Source: Mycobacterium simulans
GTDB taxonomy: Bacteria > Actinomycetota > Actinomycetes > Mycobacteriales > Mycobacteriaceae
DNA: 64,000 nucleotides
Assembly: GCF_900232995.1 (NCBI RefSeq)
Contig: NZ_OCVX01000003.1
Location: 1,772,386 to 1,836,385 of the forward strand
Direction of reading: 5' to 3'
Every line of letters starts with the position of its first letter. The stretch's first letter is position 1. A program made the position numbers and the translations under genes. The notes below the pieces were generated by a model that did no database searches, was not told the origin of the DNA, and worked only from the letters and a program-made list of their open reading frames with translations. Of the stretch, positions 26,957-34,268 are shown piece after piece.

Positions 26957-28183
26957 TTGGATACGTCGTTTGTGATCACCCCGGAACCGGTGCACGGTGC
27001 GGCCCAGGGTTTGGCGGGTATTGGTTCGTCGTTGGCTGAGGCCACCGCGACCGTTTCGGGCCCCACGACGGGGATTGCGGCTGCGGCCGCCGACGAGGTA
27101 TCGATCGCGATCGCGTCGATGTTCGGTGAGTTCGGCGAGGAATTTCAGGCGCTGAGCTCTCATGCGCAGGCGTTTCATTCCCAGTTCGTCAATGCGATGA
27201 ACGCCGGCGTAGGGGCCTACACGAGTGCCGAGGTCGCCAACGCTCAGCAGACGCTGCTTGGCGGATGGGGTACGTCCGGTGCACCCGCTGCCGCCAGCGT
27301 CGACCCGATCACCCGGTGGCAGCAGGTCCTTACGACGACAACCCAGAATGCCCAGACGGTGTTCGGCGCCTGGGACGCCGGCTTGAGCGCGCTGGCCGGC
27401 GGCGTCTGCACTGGGTTCAGCCATCTTGCTACCAACCCCGCCGGGTTCTTCGCCAACCTGCAGACCGCAGCGCGGTCGGTGCCACTGATCGACGCGCCCA
27501 ACGATGTCGCGTTGGCGGTAGCGCAACACACCCTGGGCGATATCACGTCCACGATCGGCCCCCCTCCCGGAAATCCCGTTCTGGTCAATGACTCTCACGG
27601 CGAGCTGTACACGGGGCTCATTGCCGACTTCTTCCCCACCGGTCCGGAGGGGGTATTGCTCACCGGTGCCCTCGATTTCGCGGCCTCACCGTTGAGTGGT
27701 GTGCTCATGGGCGCGGTGGGTCCGTTCGTCAGCCCCGGGGTGGCGCTGTTCAATAGCGTGGGAAACATCGTTGCCGACATCACCGGTGGCAATCCGACAG
27801 GTGCGCTCTATGGGCTGATGAATACCCCGGCCAACGTTGTCGACGGGTTCTTCAACGGCGCCACCTTGAACCTGGACCCGTTGGCACCAGTGGTCAACCA
27901 ATTCGTTGCTGGCCCCACCGGGGGCACCGAACAAGTCACCGGCTTGAGCCTTGGCTTCGGCGGGCTGTTCAGCACGGGCCAGGTGGTTGCCGGTGCCAGC
28001 GGGCCGATGTACGCCGGCGTCGGCGGCTCGCTGTTGAACTCGGTGGGTGTGGAACTCACCTTCGTGGAGCAGGATTTTCAAGGCGTATTGCCGATCCACG
28101 CCCTAGGGGTGGGTCCGATTGCTGCCACGGCGAACCTGTTCAGCATCGTCGGGCAGGCGTTGGGCGCAACCCTGCTCGGGTAG
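26957..28183 (+). CDS. PE family protein with unique C-terminal domain (PE2 of the island)
   Basis: 408 aa. PE domain in the first 100 residues (TSFVITPEPVHG, GIGSSLAEATATVSG, ADEVSIAIASMFGEF). The remainder closely follows the PE at 15218 (SPLSGVLMGAVGPFVSPGVAL, LSLGFGGLFSTGQVV), so this is a paralogue of that gene. The standard PE start position reads ACG TCG TTT GTG instead of ATG. The only in-frame upstream start is TTG at 26957, only two bases after AGGAG. True initiation may therefore be at TTG, at ACG, or at the GTG a few codons on. It lies downstream of the cobalamin riboswitch and has no visible Zur box. Confidence 0.85.
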   Translation: MDTSFVITPEPVHGAAQGLAGIGSSLAEATATVSGPTTGIAAAAADEVSIAIASMFGEFGEEFQALSSHAQAFHSQFVNAMNAGVGAYTSAEVANAQQTLLGGWGTSGAPAAASVDPITRWQQVLTTTTQNAQTVFGAWDAGLSALAGGVCTGFSHLATNPAGFFANLQTAARSVPLIDAPNDVALAVAQHTLGDITSTIGPPPGNPVLVNDSHGELYTGLIADFFPTGPEGVLLTGALDFAASPLSGVLMGAVGPFVSPGVALFNSVGNIVADITGGNPTGALYGLMNTPANVVDGFFNGATLNLDPLAPVVNQFVAGPTGGTEQVTGLSLGFGGLFSTGQVVAGASGPMYAGVGGSLLNSVGVELTFVEQDFQGVLPIHALGVGPIAATANLFSIVGQALGATLLG

Positions 28184-28325
28184 CTGCTGGCTGGAGTACG
28201 TTAAGGCGCTTCCATGCGGCACGTCGTTGTCCAGGCTCACCGCAAGTACCTTGTTAGCAACCAAATTGCTTAGGCGGCAATGCTTGTCGTCACGCCGCCC
28301 TTGTGTCGCACGCCCCTGACTATCA

Positions 28326-28365
28326 CGTCAACGGCAACCTCAGCTGGCTGAGGTCGCCGTTGACG
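28326..28365. terminator. Strong hairpin between convergent PE2 and metallothionein genes
   Basis: CGTCAACGGC pairs with GCCGTTGACG, and CCTCAG with CTGAGG, with short AA/TC bulges and a CTGG loop. The 40-nt stem lies in the convergent gap between the PE gene (plus) and the metallothionein ORF (minus). There is no clear T-tract, which is usual for mycobacterial terminators. Confidence 0.65.
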
Positions 28366-28380
28366 GTCGGGACGTCGCAA

Positions 28381-28500
28381 TCAGTCGTTACAGGTGCAAT
28401 TCGGGTGGCCGCAGTTACAGCCGCGGGCTTGAGTGCAACCAGAGTCGCCGCAACCGCAGCCGGTGGACTTGCATTGGCAGGTTTCAGTTTGTGTTCCCAT
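28381..28500 (-). CDS. Metallothionein-like cysteine-rich small protein, copper-linked
   Basis: 39 aa from ATG 28500. Nine cysteines, mostly as C-x-C: MGTQTETCQCKSTGCGCGDS, then CTQARGCNCGHPNC and CTCND at the end. This spacing and size fit a bacterial metallothionein binding several Cu(I) or Zn(II) ions. It is shorter than M. tuberculosis MymT (53 aa) and not clearly homologous in line. A RicR-type palindrome lies 11 bp upstream of the start, and a RicR-like repressor gene precedes it on the same strand, so copper induction is expected. Few small-gene callers would report it. Confidence 0.8.
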   Translation of the reverse strand: MGTQTETCQCKSTGCGCGDSGCTQARGCNCGHPNCTCND

Positions 28501-28510
28501 GTCCCACACA

Positions 28511-28527
28511 ATACCCCGGTACGGTAT
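28511..28527. promoter_or_regulatory. RicR/CsoR-type copper operator
   Basis: ATACCCCGGTACGGTAT: outer ATACC/GGTAT inverted arms around a GC-rich centre, the form of CsoR/RicR boxes. It immediately precedes the metallothionein ORF. Confidence 0.72.
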
Positions 28528-28578
28528 CTAGATCAAGCGACACTCATCCGCGAACGGTAATTTAGCTCCGCTTCGCGA

Positions 28579-28869
28579 TCACGACCGCACAAGGCGTGCG
28601 ATAGCCGCCGACGCTTCGGCAAGCTTGGCCTCGACATCGTTGCCGTCCAACGCAATTGCACTGTTCACGCAGTGATCCATATGCTCGTCGAGCAGGTTCA
28701 GCGCCACCGAGCGCAGCGCGCTACTAGCGGCGCTGATCTGCGTGAGGATGTCAATGCAGTACTTGTCCTCTTCGATCATCTTCGCGATCCCGCGAACCTG
28801 ACCCTCTATGCGCCGTAGCCGCCCGGCATAGCGGTCCTTGTGTCGCGCGTACCCGTGCTCGGCTTCCAT
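28579..28869 (-). CDS. RicR-like copper-sensing repressor (CsoR family)
   Basis: 96 aa, the same length as M. tuberculosis RicR. RLRRIEGQVRGIAKMIEEDK, YCIDILTQISAASSALRSVA and LDEHMDHCVNSA carry the Cys-x(n)-His-x3-Cys Cu(I) ligands of the family. GAGGAG precedes the ATG. It starts 23 bp after the end of the second ABC gene on the same strand, so read-through from the Zur-controlled ABC operon is likely. It probably represses the downstream metallothionein ORF through the 28511 box. Confidence 0.93.
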   Translation of the reverse strand: MEAEHGYARHKDRYAGRLRRIEGQVRGIAKMIEEDKYCIDILTQISAASSALRSVALNLLDEHMDHCVNSAIALDGNDVEAKLAEASAAIARLVRS

Positions 28870-28892
28870 GCGGCCCTCCTCTCAGCACGTTG

Positions 28893-30698
28893 TCACGTAT
28901 CGGTAGTGCCGCGGTCTCCGTGGGATGCGGCAATGGTGGCGTGGTCACGCCGAAGTTGCCAGCCGCGGGCACGCAGGCGTTCCCCCCAGAATCGGGAATA
29001 GGTGCCATCCGCGGCGACCAACTGCTCGTGACGTCCGCGTGCGGTGATCTGGCCACCGTCCAGGACGAGGATCTGGTCGGCATCTATCACGGTCGAAAGT
29101 CGGTGTGCGACAACGACAACAGTGCGATCGTGGGCTAGTTCGCGGATGGCGCCGGCCACGGCGGCCTCATTGATAGCGTCGAGCGCGGCCGTTGCTTCGT
29201 CCAACAGCACGACGGGCGCGTTCTTGAGCAACGCGCGGGCAATGGCGACCCGCTGCCTCTCCCCGCCGGATAGGGCAGACCCGCCCTCGCCAACGCGGGT
29301 GTCCCACCCCTCGGGGAGACGATCGATCACCTCGTCCAGGCGCGCAATCGCTGCGACGCGATGCAGCGCGGCTTCTCCCGCGTCGGGATCGGCCATCCGC
29401 AGGTTGTCGGCGATGGTGCCGTCGAAAAGGTAAGCGTCGTCGAAGACTTGCGCGGTCAGGTGCGCGACGGTGCCGGTGCCGAGCTCACGCACGTCGTGGC
29501 CGCCGAGCAGGATGCTGCCGTCGTCGACGTCGAAGAAGCGGGCGATCAGTCGCAGCAACGTGGTCTTACCGGCCCCGGATGGGCCGACGATCGCGGTGAG
29601 GCTGCCGCTGGGGATGACGGCGTCGATGCCTTGAATGATTTCGCTTCCGTCCCCAGAGCTTTGGTAACTGAAACGCACACCACGTAATTCGATGTCGGCG
29701 CCCGCGGGCGCGGTAGCTCGATCGGGTTCCGGAAGAGACGGAACGGCCAGCAGCTCGCGCACTCGGACGATTGAATCGGCGTTGACTTGGACATGGCCGG
29801 CCAGGTCGCCGAGCTGGGCGATCGGATCGATCATGCGCAGGGTGATGATCAGCAGACCGATCATCGTGGGTAGCGCGAGCTCGCCGCGCAGCGTCAGGGT
29901 AACGGTCAGCGCGATGATCGTCGTGACGACCAGTTGCATCGTGCCGAAGCATCCGATCAGCCCCCACGCTCCGCGGATGGTCAGCCGGGACTGTGAATGT
30001 TGTTGGCGGGTAAGGGATTCTTCGAGTGTGCCCAACTCTCGACGGTTGAGCACGCCGTAGGCGCGCAGCGTCGATTGTTGGCGGGCGTATTCGACGATCC
30101 GAGACGCGGTAGCGCCAATGTCGTGCTCATACTGGGCGTCATTGCGGCCCACGATGCTCATGTACATCCGCAGCGATAGCGCGCACAGTAAGGCGCCCAT
30201 GGTCAGTGCGATCCCGATGCGCCAATCGCTCAGGTAGCTGCCAATGATCAGGGTGGCCGGAGTGGTAACGCCGACGATGATGTGCCGGAGCATATGCGCC
30301 GGAAAGTCGGCGACGTCGGTAGCGTCTTTGCTCACCAGGCGTCCGACCGGGCCGGTGCGGTCGGCGCCGAACCAGCCGATGGGCAGAGTGGCCAGATGAT
30401 TTCCGATCCGGGTGTGAAAACTGGTCAGCACGTCGGTGCCCACCAGATAACCCAATGACGTGCTCCAGCCCAGCAATCCGTGATGGACGCCGACAGTAAC
30501 GGCGATCGCCGCGATCCAGAACCACAGTTGACCCCAGTTCGTGGGGCGTTCGAAAAGAGCGCCGAGAAGGGGAACGACGAACAGGAAGCCCAGGCCCTGC
30601 AGCACTCCTTGGGCACCTTGCAGTACAAGCATGGTGTGCAGATGGCGGCGGCCGCGAGTGTCGAGCAGTTCGAGTAGGTGGCGAATGATGGTGATCAC
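28893..30698 (-). CDS. ABC transporter half-molecule (TMD-NBD), IrtB/YbtQ-like
   Basis: 601 aa. N-terminal type IV (exporter-fold) membrane domain with about six helices (residues about 15-310), then an ATPase domain: Walker [12 protein letters not shown] near 373, signature LSGGERQRVAIARA near 478, Walker B VVLLDEATAALD, and H-loop VVVAHRLSTV. The GTG start overlaps the TGA of the upstream half-transporter (GTGA), so the two form a heterodimer-type pair. Exporter-fold pairs IrtAB and YbtPQ actually import siderophores. The shared Zur promoter makes a metallophore importer the best guess, but export cannot be excluded. Confidence 0.92.
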   Translation of the reverse strand: MITIIRHLLELLDTRGRRHLHTMLVLQGAQGVLQGLGFLFVVPLLGALFERPTNWGQLWFWIAAIAVTVGVHHGLLGWSTSLGYLVGTDVLTSFHTRIGNHLATLPIGWFGADRTGPVGRLVSKDATDVADFPAHMLRHIIVGVTTPATLIIGSYLSDWRIGIALTMGALLCALSLRMYMSIVGRNDAQYEHDIGATASRIVEYARQQSTLRAYGVLNRRELGTLEESLTRQQHSQSRLTIRGAWGLIGCFGTMQLVVTTIIALTVTLTLRGELALPTMIGLLIITLRMIDPIAQLGDLAGHVQVNADSIVRVRELLAVPSLPEPDRATAPAGADIELRGVRFSYQSSGDGSEIIQGIDAVIPSGSLTAIVGPSGAGKTTLLRLIARFFDVDDGSILLGGHDVRELGTGTVAHLTAQVFDDAYLFDGTIADNLRMADPDAGEAALHRVAAIARLDEVIDRLPEGWDTRVGEGGSALSGGERQRVAIARALLKNAPVVLLDEATAALDAINEAAVAGAIRELAHDRTVVVVAHRLSTVIDADQILVLDGGQITARGRHEQLVAADGTYSRFWGERLRARGWQLRRDHATIAASHGDRGTTDT

Positions 30699-32473
30699 CG
30701 GTTAGCCTCCAGCTGGTCGGTGACACCGCGTTCGGCTTCCCGCTCGTGTTTCCACAAGCGTGCGTAGATGCCGTTGTATCCCAAAAGCTCGGAATGCCTA
30801 CCGCTCTCGGCGATGCGGCCGTGGTCGAGCACGACGATGGCGTCGGCGCCTCGAATCGTGCTGAGCCGGTGAGCGATTACCAACACCGTCCGGCCGCGCG
30901 CGACCTCGGTGAGCGCATCTTGGATGCGCGCCTCGTTTTCCGGGTCGGCACTGGCGGTGGCCTCGTCGAGGACCAGAATCGGGCGGTCGGCGAGGATTGC
31001 GCGCGCGATGCAGACGCGCTGGCGTTCGCCCGCCGAAAACGCCGCGTCCTGGCCGACCACCGAATCGAGCCCGCGTGGCAACTCTTCGATACTCGACAGA
31101 ATCTGGGCTTTGCGCGCGGCATCGCGCACCGCCGCGTCGTCGGCGTCGGGACGTCCGAGACGGATGTTGTCCCGGACGCTCATCGTCGACAACAGGTGCG
31201 AGTCCTGGAACACAAACGCGACTTGCCGGTAGAGCTCGGCGGGGTCGATCCGGCGGAGATCGACGCCGTACAGTTCGACCGAGCCTTCGCGCGGATCGTT
31301 GAACCGGGGCAGCAGCTTGGCCAGCGTGGACTTCCCGGAACCAGAGGGACCGACCAGGGCGGTGAGGGTTCCCCGATCGAGGCGAAGGTCGATCCCGTCG
31401 AGGGCGACCGTATCACCGTATGTGACACGCACACCACGCATGCGCACCACTGGACCATCGGCATCGGTGTCAAGTTCGACGGGTTCATGCGGGGTGGGAA
31501 GCTCTGGGGTAGAGAGCAATTCACGGATCTCTCGGTACACCTTCAGCGCGGTGGCCAGGGGCTGCACCGACATCAGCAGCGACATCCATGCCGAAGTTAT
31601 GACCGTGCCGAACACCAAGAATGCGATGAAGTGTTCCAGCGGGAGATCGCCGTTGGCCGTGAGGATACCTCCCGTCGTCGCGACTGCGAGCAGGATGCTC
31701 GGCGGCGACAGGAGGATCTCGGCGGTGACGCTGGCGACGCTCGTAGATTTCGCCCAGTCGAGGAAGAAGTGTGCGAATCCTTGGCACACCTCCTGGAAAC
31801 GGCGACTCGCCGTCCCCGGCGTTCCGAACGCCTTCACGACACCGATGCCGTTGACCAGTTCCACCGCCGCGCCGTTGAGGCGCGCCAACCACTCCATGAA
31901 CTGCGGGTACTTGGTCTCCGCGCTGGCCATCGCACGCTGGTAGGCGGCCAGCCCGGCGACAACGGGGAGCAGAGTCGCCAGGGCCATCCGCCAGTCCAGG
32001 GTAACGAGGTAGATCAACGCGACCAGGGGCGGCACCACGGCCGCGCTGAGTTCCACGATCGAGTGCGCGATGAGCCGATGCAGCGCCGCCACATCATCTT
32101 CGACCGCCTTCTTAACGATGCCGGAGTTGCGATCGCTGAACCAACTGAGCGGGACCCTGCTCAGTTTGACCAGCAGTTCACGGCGGATTCGAAACGACAC
32201 CCGGATATCGGCCAGATGTGTCATCACACCCGCGGCCAAGACACCCAGCTGTTTGATTGCCAGCGCGCCGATCGCCACGATGATGACCGGCCAGACGTCT
32301 GTGTTGCCCGCGAGGAGTCGTCTGCTCACTTCGACGACAGCAAACAGTGGCGCCATGCCGATCAAGGACCTGACCGCCGAAAGCACACCGCATGCAATGA
32401 GAGTTGTCCGAGCCGATTTGAGGATCGGCGGAGCTTGCCCGGCGCTTGGCGTGCCAGTTGGGCTGAATGCCAT
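30695..32473 (-). CDS. ABC transporter half-molecule (TMD-NBD), IrtA/YbtP-like partner
   Basis: 592 aa from ATG, with GAGGAG six bases ahead. Membrane domain residues about 20-320, NBD with GPSGSGKSTLAKLL near 379, SAGERQRVCIARA near 487, ILVLDEATASADPENE and VIAHRLSTIRGAD. There is no N-terminal siderophore-interacting domain like that fused to IrtA, so it is closer to YbtP in layout. First gene of an apparent operon with the second half-transporter, RicR and possibly the metallothionein. A Zur box lies 65 bp upstream. Confidence 0.92.
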   Translation of the reverse strand: MAFSPTGTPSAGQAPPILKSARTTLIACGVLSAVRSLIGMAPLFAVVEVSRRLLAGNTDVWPVIIVAIGALAIKQLGVLAAGVMTHLADIRVSFRIRRELLVKLSRVPLSWFSDRNSGIVKKAVEDDVAALHRLIAHSIVELSAAVVPPLVALIYLVTLDWRMALATLLPVVAGLAAYQRAMASAETKYPQFMEWLARLNGAAVELVNGIGVVKAFGTPGTASRRFQEVCQGFAHFFLDWAKSTSVASVTAEILLSPPSILLAVATTGGILTANGDLPLEHFIAFLVFGTVITSAWMSLLMSVQPLATALKVYREIRELLSTPELPTPHEPVELDTDADGPVVRMRGVRVTYGDTVALDGIDLRLDRGTLTALVGPSGSGKSTLAKLLPRFNDPREGSVELYGVDLRRIDPAELYRQVAFVFQDSHLLSTMSVRDNIRLGRPDADDAAVRDAARKAQILSSIEELPRGLDSVVGQDAAFSAGERQRVCIARAILADRPILVLDEATASADPENEARIQDALTEVARGRTVLVIAHRLSTIRGADAIVVLDHGRIAESGRHSELLGYNGIYARLWKHEREAERGVTDQLEANR

Positions 32474-32537
32474 TCATTGCTCCTCGGTCACGTATCCCGG
32501 AGTTGACACGCGGTAACCCTGGGTGCAAATTACTACA

Positions 32538-32552
32538 TGAAAATCATTTCCA
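32538..32552. promoter_or_regulatory. Zur box between ABC operon and PPE2
   Basis: TGAAAATCATTTCCA has one mismatch in the right arm. It lies between the divergent ABC operon (minus) and the PPE/PE-hydrolase operon (plus) and can serve both. Confidence 0.83.
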
Positions 32553-32666
32553 ATACGGGACGGTCCGGTGGCGCTCACAGTGAGTTCGACAGGCCTCGCC
32601 GGTACGTGTGTCGAATATCGGTGAGGCGTGCGGTCATCGCAGCAGGGAGCTGAGGGAGAGTTGGAC

Positions 32667-32735
32667 ATGTCGTTGGTGACCGCTATACGGCTGGCGGCGG
32701 GTGCCGCTAATCCGATCGCGCCCAGCTGGCGGTGA
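32667..32735 (+). CDS. 22-codon PE-like leader ORF overlapping the PPE2 start
   Basis: ATG TCG TTG GTG ACC ... TGA encodes about 22 residues ([20 protein letters not shown] plus two). A PE-type ribosome-binding site (GGGAGAGTTGGAC) is shared with the PE genes at 15218 and 26957, so this looks like the beginning of a PE gene that has lost its body. The stop overlaps the PPE GTG as GTGA, as at 18298. Either a PE relic kept for translational coupling or a regulatory leader. Confidence 0.55.
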   Translation: MSLVTAIRLAAGAANPIAPSWR

Positions 32736-34225
32736 CGGCGCCGGTCTGGATGGCGTTCCCGCCCGAGGTTCACTCGTCGTTGCTGAGCAGCGGCCCCGGG
32801 CCGGGCTCGTTGCTGGCGGCCGCAGCGGCATGGAATTCGTTGAGCATTGAATATGCCGAGGTGGCCGAGGAACTGTCGGCGCTGGTGGCCTCGGTGCTGT
32901 CCGGAGCGTGGGAGGGCTCTGGCGCGGAGTCGTATGCGGCCTCCCATGCGCCGTATGTGGCTTGGCTAGTCCAGGCGGCGGCCAACGCTGCGGCCACCGC
33001 TGCACAACACGAGACCGAGGCTGGTGCCTACACCGCCGCGTTGGCGGCGATGCCCACCCTGGGTGAGCTGGCCGCCAACCACGCCACCCACGCGGCGTTG
33101 GTGGCAACGAATTTCTTTGGGATCAACACCATTCCGATCGCGCTCAACGAGGCCGACTACATGCGGATGTGGGTACAGGCCGCCACGATCATGAGCAGCT
33201 ATGAGGAGGTTTCCGCGGCGACCGTGGCGGCGGTGCCACAAACCAGCGCGGCGCCGCCGGTACTGAAGTCGGCTGATCCATCGGCTGCCGCCGACTTTTC
33301 CCTGGAGAGCCTCTTTGCCGACTGGCAGAAGTTCGTCCAGACCTTCATAGGGCAATTGTTCGGCTTTGAGGGAGGAAACGTGCCCTACCAACTTCCGGCG
33401 CTGGAGGCTTTTTTGGCGAGTCCTTCCCTGGAGAACTTTAATGCTTTCGCGGTTGCGATGGTCGTGGGGCTGTCCATCGACACCGTGACTTTCGGGACGC
33501 CTGCAGCGTTGTCGAGTACTCCGTTCCTGCCGTTGCTCGGCTTGGCCGGCCTTGGGGGTTTGGGCGGACTTGCGGGCTTACGTCCGGTGGACGGGGTGCC
33601 CGTCGGTGGTGAGATACCGGAATCTGTTGCGACGCAGACTCGGCCGACTGTGGCTATTGCTTCGGCGATCGCCGCGCCCGCCCCTGCCGTGCCGGCCGCC
33701 TCGGGTGCGTCGTCGCCGGCTTCGTTGTCGGCATCGCCCGCGCCGCCAACGGCATCGGCACCGGCGGTCGGGACACCCGGTTTCGGCTACCTGGTGTTCG
33801 GCGGTGGACCCGACGAGGGGCAGGGCCCGACACTGATCGATCGGGGCAAGGGCCAGGCGGTGCCGGCGGACGTCGCCGCGGCGGCAGCGGCCCCGACACG
33901 GACATCGGCGCAGCGGCGGTTGCGGCGACGCCGGCGGACCGTGATGAGAGACAACGCCGACGAGTACATGGACATCGACGGCGATCTGGACGCTCCGCCG
34001 GACAGTGCGCCGGCCGCGACGGCGGCCTCCAACCAGGGTGCCGGGTCGTGGGGATTTACCGGGACGATTGCCAAGACCGATGGGGTACGCCCGGACGGGT
34101 TAGTCGCTTTGGCTGACGGCTTCGGCGGTGGACCGAGCGCGCCGATGCTGCCGAACACCTGGGGCGGCGACGGTAGCGACGAAGCATCGGCGGATTCTGG
34201 TCGGCGAGAGGACGCGGGGCCGTGA
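32732..34225 (+). CDS. PPE family protein, PPW subfamily (PPE2 of the island)
   Basis: 497 aa from GTG. PPE domain about 1-180 ([21 protein letters not shown] turn, [17 protein letters not shown]); C-terminal part has [16 protein letters not shown], basic [11 protein letters not shown], then WGFTGT and PMLPNTW, i.e. the PPW signature. It is close to the PPE at 18354 in both ends, with a diverged middle. A Zur box lies upstream and a short leader ORF is coupled to it. The PE-hydrolase gene follows by 43 bp. Confidence 0.94.
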   Translation: MTAPVWMAFPPEVHSSLLSSGPGPGSLLAAAAAWNSLSIEYAEVAEELSALVASVLSGAWEGSGAESYAASHAPYVAWLVQAAANAAATAAQHETEAGAYTAALAAMPTLGELAANHATHAALVATNFFGINTIPIALNEADYMRMWVQAATIMSSYEEVSAATVAAVPQTSAAPPVLKSADPSAAADFSLESLFADWQKFVQTFIGQLFGFEGGNVPYQLPALEAFLASPSLENFNAFAVAMVVGLSIDTVTFGTPAALSSTPFLPLLGLAGLGGLGGLAGLRPVDGVPVGGEIPESVATQTRPTVAIASAIAAPAPAVPAASGASSPASLSASPAPPTASAPAVGTPGFGYLVFGGGPDEGQGPTLIDRGKGQAVPADVAAAAAAPTRTSAQRRLRRRRRTVMRDNADEYMDIDGDLDAPPDSAPAATAASNQGAGSWGFTGTIAKTDGVRPDGLVALADGFGGGPSAPMLPNTWGGDGSDEASADSGRREDAGP

Positions 34226-34268
34226 TGATCGACCGTGGGCTAGGTGCAATTGAGGCGCAGGGGGCGGA

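Noticed and set aside
26860..26960. A possible Zur box before PE2 (GGAAAACTCG)
   Set aside because: Only a half-site resemblance without the second arm; the cobalamin riboswitch is the evident control element.
30746..32506. 586-codon plus-strand frame opposite the ABC gene
   Set aside because: The minus strand has full ABC exporter motifs; the plus frame is a GC-rich antisense shadow.
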